From the NCBI GenBank assembly GCA_046541115.1, contig JBKHDX010000200.1, positions 1 through 8,884 of the forward strand: a stretch of DNA of 8,884 bases. The letters are read 5' to 3'. Numbering within the stretch: the stretch's first letter is position 1; the number at the start of each line of letters is the position of its first letter. A program made the position numbers and the translations under genes. This document shows, in pieces, positions 5,358 to 8,884 of the stretch. This DNA comes from Jaaginema sp046541115. GTDB taxonomy: Bacteria; Cyanobacteriota; Cyanobacteriia; Cyanobacteriales; Spirulinaceae. The notes under the pieces were generated by a model. The model worked only from the letters and a program-made list of their open reading frames with translations. It had not been told where the DNA came from and did not search any database.

Positions 5358-7193
5358 TCAGCTTCTAACCGACTCGAAACCGCCTGTAGGAATGGAAGCA
5401 ATGAGTTGGCGGGTGTAGTCGGTTTGGGGATTGCGGTAAATGGCGTTGGCGGAACCAATTTCTTCGATGCGGCCTTTGTTCATAACCATGATGCGATCGC
5501 TCATAAATTTAACGACGCTGAGATCGTGGGAAATAAAGATATAAGTTAAGCCAAACTCGGCTTGTAACTCTTTGAGGAGGTTTAACACCTGGGCTTGAAC
5601 CGATACATCCAACGCCGACACTGACTCATCGCAGATAATAAATTTAGGATTAAGGGCGAGGGCGCGGGCAATACAAACGCGCTGACGCTGACCCCCGGAA
5701 AACTCGTGGGGATAGCGTTTCATCAAAGCAGGAGATAAGCCCACCCGTTCGAGGAGATAAGCGGCGCGATCGCGTCGTTTTTTGGGGCTTGCACCCACCT
5801 TATGAATGTTTAATGGCTCCAGGATCGTTTGACCGATAGTAAGGCGCGGATCGAGGGAATTATAGGGGTTCTGGAAAACAATCTGCACCTGTCGCCGCAG
5901 TTGCCGCAAGCGCTTTCCTTTCAAATCGGTAATATCTTCCCCGCCGAAATAAATACTGCCGCTTAAACTGGGAGTCAGGCGCAATAATGTCCGCGCGAGG
6001 GTGGATTTACCGCAACCGGATTCCCCGACTAAACCCAGAGTTTCCCCTTCGTACACCTCAAAGGAAATGTTATTCACCGCCATAAAATAGCGCTTCGTGC
6101 GACCAAAAACCCCTTGCATGGGGAAACCCACCCGCAACTTATCCACCCGCAGCAACAGCCCATCAGCGTTGTTAATTTTTTCGGCGGAAGGTTCAATCTC
6201 TAAGTTGAAATTTCGTTCGGTGGGAGGTTTTTCGCGAATTACCATTTCCCCGTCAGCATTGCTGCTCACTTCCATATAATCGGAGATGATCGGCAGTAGA
6301 TCGGGATTGTTGTCAAGACGGGGCCGACAAGCGAGTAGTCCTTTGGTGTAGGGATGTTGGGGATTGGCAAAAAGGCGATCGCGCAGGGCCGTTTCGACGA
6401 TTTTGCCTTTGTACATTACTGCCACATCGTCGGCAATTTCGGCAATTACCCCCAAATCGTGGGTAATGAAAATCAGCGACATCGATCGCGCCGCACACAA
6501 CTCTCGCAATAATTCTAAAATGGTGGCCTGTACCGTCACATCAAGGGCGGTGGTGGGTTCATCGGCGATTAATACCGTGGGATTACAAGAAATTGCCATA
6601 GCAATCATCACCCTTTGTAACTGTCCCCCAGAAAGTTGATGGGGATAGCGCTTGAGGATGGCTTTTTTGCGTTGATTGAGGTCGCGGGGACGAATATTTT
6701 GGCCGGGATTTTCGGCTTGTAGTTGTTCGTAGAGTTGCTCGTCGCTGGCTAAAAGTTTAACCTCTTGTAACGACGCGATCGCCTTGCGCCGGGCTTCTTC
6801 GGCGGAAACTTTTTGATGCAGGCGAATGGCCTCGGTGAGTTGAAAGCCAATGGTATAAACTGGATTGAGCGAACTCATGGGTTCTTGGAAAATCATCGCC
6901 ACTTGACCCCCGCGAAACAAGCGTCTTTCGTCCTCAGACATTTGCAGCAAATTCACTGGGGATTGTCCGGTTTCGGGTCTAAACCAAATTTCCCCCTGAA
7001 TCCGCCCTGTTGGCGGTAAAAGTCCCATAATTGCTAAAGAAGTGACGGATTTCCCCGATCCAGACTCCCCCACAATCCCTAGGGTCTTGCCGCGTTCGAG
7101 TTCGATGTTAATATGGTCAACGGCAACAGTCTTTTTCTCATCTGTGACAAACTGAACTTGTAAATCGCGAATGTCGAGAACGGTGTCACTCAT
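5358..7193 (-). CDS. Dipeptide/oligopeptide-type ABC transporter, fused double ATP-binding protein
   Basis: Two complete ABC ATPases in one 611-residue chain, the form seen in YejF- and GsiA-like proteins. It would power import of peptides or similar solutes through an inner-membrane permease pair. Domain 1 has Walker A GESGSGKS (42-49), Q-loop Q103, signature LSGGQ (187-191), Walker B VLIADEP (207-213) and H245. Next is the oligopeptide-type segment around NPQHPYTKGLLACRP (277-291). Domain 2 has Walker A GESGCGKS (390-397), Q441, signature FSGGQ (498-502), D522-E523 and H556, ending in a second such segment (NPQTDYT). Both ATP sites look competent. Oddities are about 30 extra residues (148-178) before the domain 1 signature, and DES instead of the usual DEP after Walker B in domain 2. 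No permease or binding-protein gene is adjacent, so partners must be encoded elsewhere. The start follows a weak AAGG two bases upstream. Four perfect HIP1 sites lie inside. The substrate is inferred from family only. Confidence 0.95.
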   Translation of the reverse strand: MSDTVLDIRDLQVQFVTDEKKTVAVDHINIELERGKTLGIVGESGSGKSVTSLAIMGLLPPTGRIQGEIWFRPETGQSPVNLLQMSEDERRLFRGGQVAMIFQEPMSSLNPVYTIGFQLTEAIRLHQKVSAEEARRKAIASLQEVKLLASDEQLYEQLQAENPGQNIRPRDLNQRKKAILKRYPHQLSGGQLQRVMIAMAISCNPTVLIADEPTTALDVTVQATILELLRELCAARSMSLIFITHDLGVIAEIADDVAVMYKGKIVETALRDRLFANPQHPYTKGLLACRPRLDNNPDLLPIISDYMEVSSNADGEMVIREKPPTERNFNLEIEPSAEKINNADGLLLRVDKLRVGFPMQGVFGRTKRYFMAVNNISFEVYEGETLGLVGESGCGKSTLARTLLRLTPSLSGSIYFGGEDITDLKGKRLRQLRRQVQIVFQNPYNSLDPRLTIGQTILEPLNIHKVGASPKKRRDRAAYLLERVGLSPALMKRYPHEFSGGQRQRVCIARALALNPKFIICDESVSALDVSVQAQVLNLLKELQAEFGLTYIFISHDLSVVKFMSDRIMVMNKGRIEEIGSANAIYRNPQTDYTRQLIASIPTGGFESVRS

Positions 7194-7277
7194 AGCCTTG
7201 TTTATGGAAAAGTTAAATTGATTTTACCGAATTGATGTGAAAGTTAGGAACGAACCCGATCCTGGTTTCGGCATGGA

Positions 7278-7305
7278 TTGGCTCTACTTTTAAAGTTAAT
7301 AGAAT
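7278..7305 (+). promoter_or_regulatory. Candidate promoter for gntK
   Basis: TTGGCT (7278-7283, four of six to TTGACA) and TAGAAT (7300-7305, five of six to TATAAT) are 16 bp apart, with the -10 ending 54 bp before the gntK ATG. It lies in the 166-bp gap between the divergent ABC gene and gntK. On the minus strand TAAAAT (7226-7221) is a -10-like hexamer for the ABC gene but has no matching -35. Confidence 0.33.
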
Positions 7306-7359
7306 TGCTGCCTCAAAAACAGTACAAAATTATCCATTTGCAGCATTGACTCAAGTTAT

Positions 7360-7842
7360 ATGACTATTATTCTCATGGGCGTATCGGGGTCGGGAAAGAC
7401 GACTATTGGCCGCTTACTTGCCCAAAAAATGGAGGGAGTTTTTCAAGATGCGGATTGGTTTCACCCTTCTAGAAATATTGAGAAAATGAGTCAGGGGGAA
7501 CCTTTGACCGATCGCGATCGCGAGCCTTGGTTGGATATTTTAGGGAATGCGATTCAACATTGGAATCAAGAGAAAATACCTTATATCCTGGCTTGTTCGG
7601 CACTCAAACAAAAATATCGCGATCGCCTACAACAAGATAACGAAGGGGTAACTTGGGTTTATCTCAAGGGTTCAAAATCTCTAATTTTGCAACGAACCAG
7701 AGAGCGCACCGATCATTTTATGCCTTCTTCCCTCTTGGATAGTCAATTTACCACCCTCGAAGAACCCCAAAATGCCCTGATTGTGAGTATTGATTCTTCT
7801 CCTGATGCGATCGCGTCAGCAATTTGCGAGGGTTTATCCTAG
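7360..7842 (+). CDS. gntK: Gluconokinase (GntK type)
   Basis: It phosphorylates D-gluconate with ATP to 6-phosphogluconate (EC 2.7.1.12), feeding the oxidative pentose phosphate or Entner-Doudoroff route in the cytosol. The 160 residues fit the short GntK family (E. coli about 175). Walker A GVSGSGKTT (7-15) opens the chain directly after MTIILM, which fixes the start. DADWFHP (30-36) and the M43..G46..PLTDRDREPWL (48-58) stretch are the substrate-side signature of the family. CSALK (79-83) with Y86-R87 and HFMP..LLDSQF..LE (119-134) complete it. No Shine-Dalgarno is visible, which is common in cyanobacteria. It is divergent from the ABC gene and 83 bp upstream of the oxidoreductase on the same strand, so the two may share a transcript. 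Three perfect HIP1 sites lie inside. The related shikimate kinases lack the DADWFHP and HFMP..LLDSQF elements. Confidence 0.94.
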   Translation: MTIILMGVSGSGKTTIGRLLAQKMEGVFQDADWFHPSRNIEKMSQGEPLTDRDREPWLDILGNAIQHWNQEKIPYILACSALKQKYRDRLQQDNEGVTWVYLKGSKSLILQRTRERTDHFMPSSLLDSQFTTLEEPQNALIVSIDSSPDAIASAICEGLS

Positions 7843-7875
7843 ATTTGAGAATCAGATACAGAATTGATTTGAAGT

Positions 7876-7883
7876 GCGATCGC
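7876..7883. repeat. Intergenic HIP1 octamer
   Basis: A perfect GCGATCGC in the 83-bp gap between gntK and the oxidoreductase; it is the only perfect HIP1 outside a gene here. The other 17 copies lie inside recN (8), the ABC gene (4), gntK (3) and the oxidoreductase (2). HIP1 is a hallmark of many cyanobacterial genomes and is linked to Dam-like methylation of the GATC core. Confidence 0.9.
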
Positions 7884-7925
7884 TGCTTTACCGCAAAATC
7901 TATCAGTTTCAAGCAATAAAGCACC

Positions 7926-8884
7926 ATGAAAGCTGTTTTGATGACCACACCGGGCAATCCCGAAGTCTTGCAACTGCAAGCCCCCCCGGAACCCACGATT
8001 CAAACTCCTACCCAAATCCTGATTAAAATTAAAGCGGCGGGAATCAACCCCATCGACACGAAACTCCGCCGTCGCGGTACATTTTATCCCGACCAAATGC
8101 CCGCCATTTTAGGCTGTGATGGGGCGGGAATTGTCGAAGCTGTGGGGTCTGAAGTCACGAAATTTAAACCCGGCGATGAAGTGTATTATTGTTGGGGCGG
8201 GTTGGGTTTAAATGCCACGGGAAACTACGCCGAATACGCTGTCATCGAAGAAATCAGCGTTGCTCCCAAACCGCGATCGCTTTCTTTTGCCGAAGCCGCC
8301 GCCGCCCCCCTCGTCCTCATCACCGCTTGGGAAGCCCTTTTTGACCGCGGCCGCCTCGAAGCCGGGCAGAACGTCCTTATTCACGCCGGAGCGGGCGGTG
8401 TGGGTCACGTTGCCATTCAACTGGCCAAGCTCAAAGGCGCAAATGTAAGTACCACTGTCAGTACTCCCGATAAAGAGCGCTTGGTGCGGCAATTGGGCGC
8501 AGATTACCCGATTTTGTATAAACAAACCAATTTTGTCCCAGCTATCTACGACTGGACAGAAGGCCATGGCGTAGATTTAGCGTTTGATACCGTTGGCGGT
8601 AAAACCTTTTTTGATACCTTTGCTGCCATTCGCACTTATGGCGATATTGTCACCCTACTGCAACCGGATACTGCGAAAGGTAACCTCAAAGAAGCTCGCG
8701 ATCGCAATCTCCGGATTGGTTTGGAATTGATGTTAACGCCGATTTTGAAAGATATCCCAGCCGGATTAGCCCATCAAGCGGACATCTTGCGACAATGCAG
8801 CGAATGGTTTGATGCCGGAAAACTCACCATTCACCTCAGCCAAACTTATCCCCTCGAAGAAGCTGTCGCGGCTCATCGTGCAGT
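7926..8884 (+). CDS. Zinc-independent quinone oxidoreductase-like protein, MDR superfamily (3' end cut by window)
   Basis: The frame stays open from the ATG at 7926 to the window edge, giving 319 complete codons. The family is usually 325-340 long, so only the last residues are missing. The N-terminus MKAVLMTTPGNPEVLQL is typical of medium-chain dehydrogenase/reductases of the NADPH:quinone reductase group. AGINPIDTKLR (38-48) has Asn41 where zinc alcohol dehydrogenases carry the catalytic Cys, and GCDGAG (63-68) has Cys-Asp in place of His-Glu. The four-Cys structural zinc lobe is absent, so the enzyme should not use zinc. The Rossmann dinucleotide motif HAGAGGVGHVAIQLAK is at 153-168, and FDTVGG is at 220-225. 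The expected reaction is NADPH-dependent reduction of quinones or enones; the substrate is unknown. There is no clear Shine-Dalgarno. Two perfect HIP1 sites lie inside. It may be co-transcribed with gntK, though no metabolic link is obvious. Confidence 0.9.
   Translation, partial: MKAVLMTTPGNPEVLQLQAPPEPTIQTPTQILIKIKAAGINPIDTKLRRRGTFYPDQMPAILGCDGAGIVEAVGSEVTKFKPGDEVYYCWGGLGLNATGNYAEYAVIEEISVAPKPRSLSFAEAAAAPLVLITAWEALFDRGRLEAGQNVLIHAGAGGVGHVAIQLAKLKGANVSTTVSTPDKERLVRQLGADYPILYKQTNFVPAIYDWTEGHGVDLAFDTVGGKTFFDTFAAIRTYGDIVTLLQPDTAKGNLKEARDRNLRIGLELMLTPILKDIPAGLAHQADILRQCSEWFDAGKLTIHLSQTYPLEEAVAAHRA

Noticed and set aside
7221..7249. Minus-strand promoter for the ABC gene
   Set aside because: TAAAAT is a fair -10, but the sequence 17 bp upstream (TCCTAA) does not resemble a -35.
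8208..8567. A 119-codon open frame on the minus strand
   Set aside because: It lies entirely inside the quinone oxidoreductase gene on the plus strand, whose family motifs are clear; the minus frame has a low-complexity Gly-rich translation and no recognisable domain.
1..8884. A new multi-gene system or genomic island
   Set aside because: Nearly all genes belong to well-known families, the composition is consistent apart from the HIP1 gap in the cyclase, and there are no integrase, transposase, tRNA or toxin-antitoxin signs.

Overview
The window looks like a piece of a cyanobacterial chromosome. It opens on the last codons of psbA, the gene for the photosystem II D1 protein. It is rich in the cyanobacterial octamer HIP1 (GCGATCGC), with 18 perfect copies by hand count. 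It also carries a block of 7-bp tandem repeats of the kind known from cyanobacterial intergenic regions, and a class III adenylate cyclase built like the Anabaena CyaB enzymes. A filamentous, non-picoplanktonic cyanobacterium fits best, but that part is inference.

Layout: bases 2-55 are the C-terminal tail of psbA (+), followed by a strong intrinsic terminator (94-126) that overlaps a second inverted repeat. A small unidentified gene for 68 residues follows (279-485, +). recN (646-2433, +) is next, with its Shine-Dalgarno inside a small hairpin. After a 149-bp gap with a candidate promoter and nested inverted repeats comes a GAF-GAF-PAS-cyclase-TPR adenylate cyclase (2583-5213, +). It converges on a fused double ABC ATPase of the dipeptide/oligopeptide importer type (5358-7193, -), and the gap between them is almost entirely four adjacent heptad repeat tracts. 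Divergent from the ABC gene are a gluconokinase, gntK (7360-7842, +), and, 83 bp further, a zinc-independent quinone oxidoreductase-like gene (7926 to the window end, +), which is cut by the window edge. No stretch without a gene exceeds about 225 bp.

Functionally this is a mixed neighbourhood: photosynthesis, DNA repair, cAMP signalling, peptide import, gluconate phosphorylation and a redox enzyme. Only gntK and the oxidoreductase are likely to be co-transcribed. I found no sign of a phage, insertion sequence, CRISPR array or defence island, and no clearly new multi-gene system. The less ordinary material is small-scale: possible competing RNA structures in three leaders or gaps, the heptad repeat patchwork, a cyclase gene that lacks HIP1 entirely, and the small unknown gene next to psbA.
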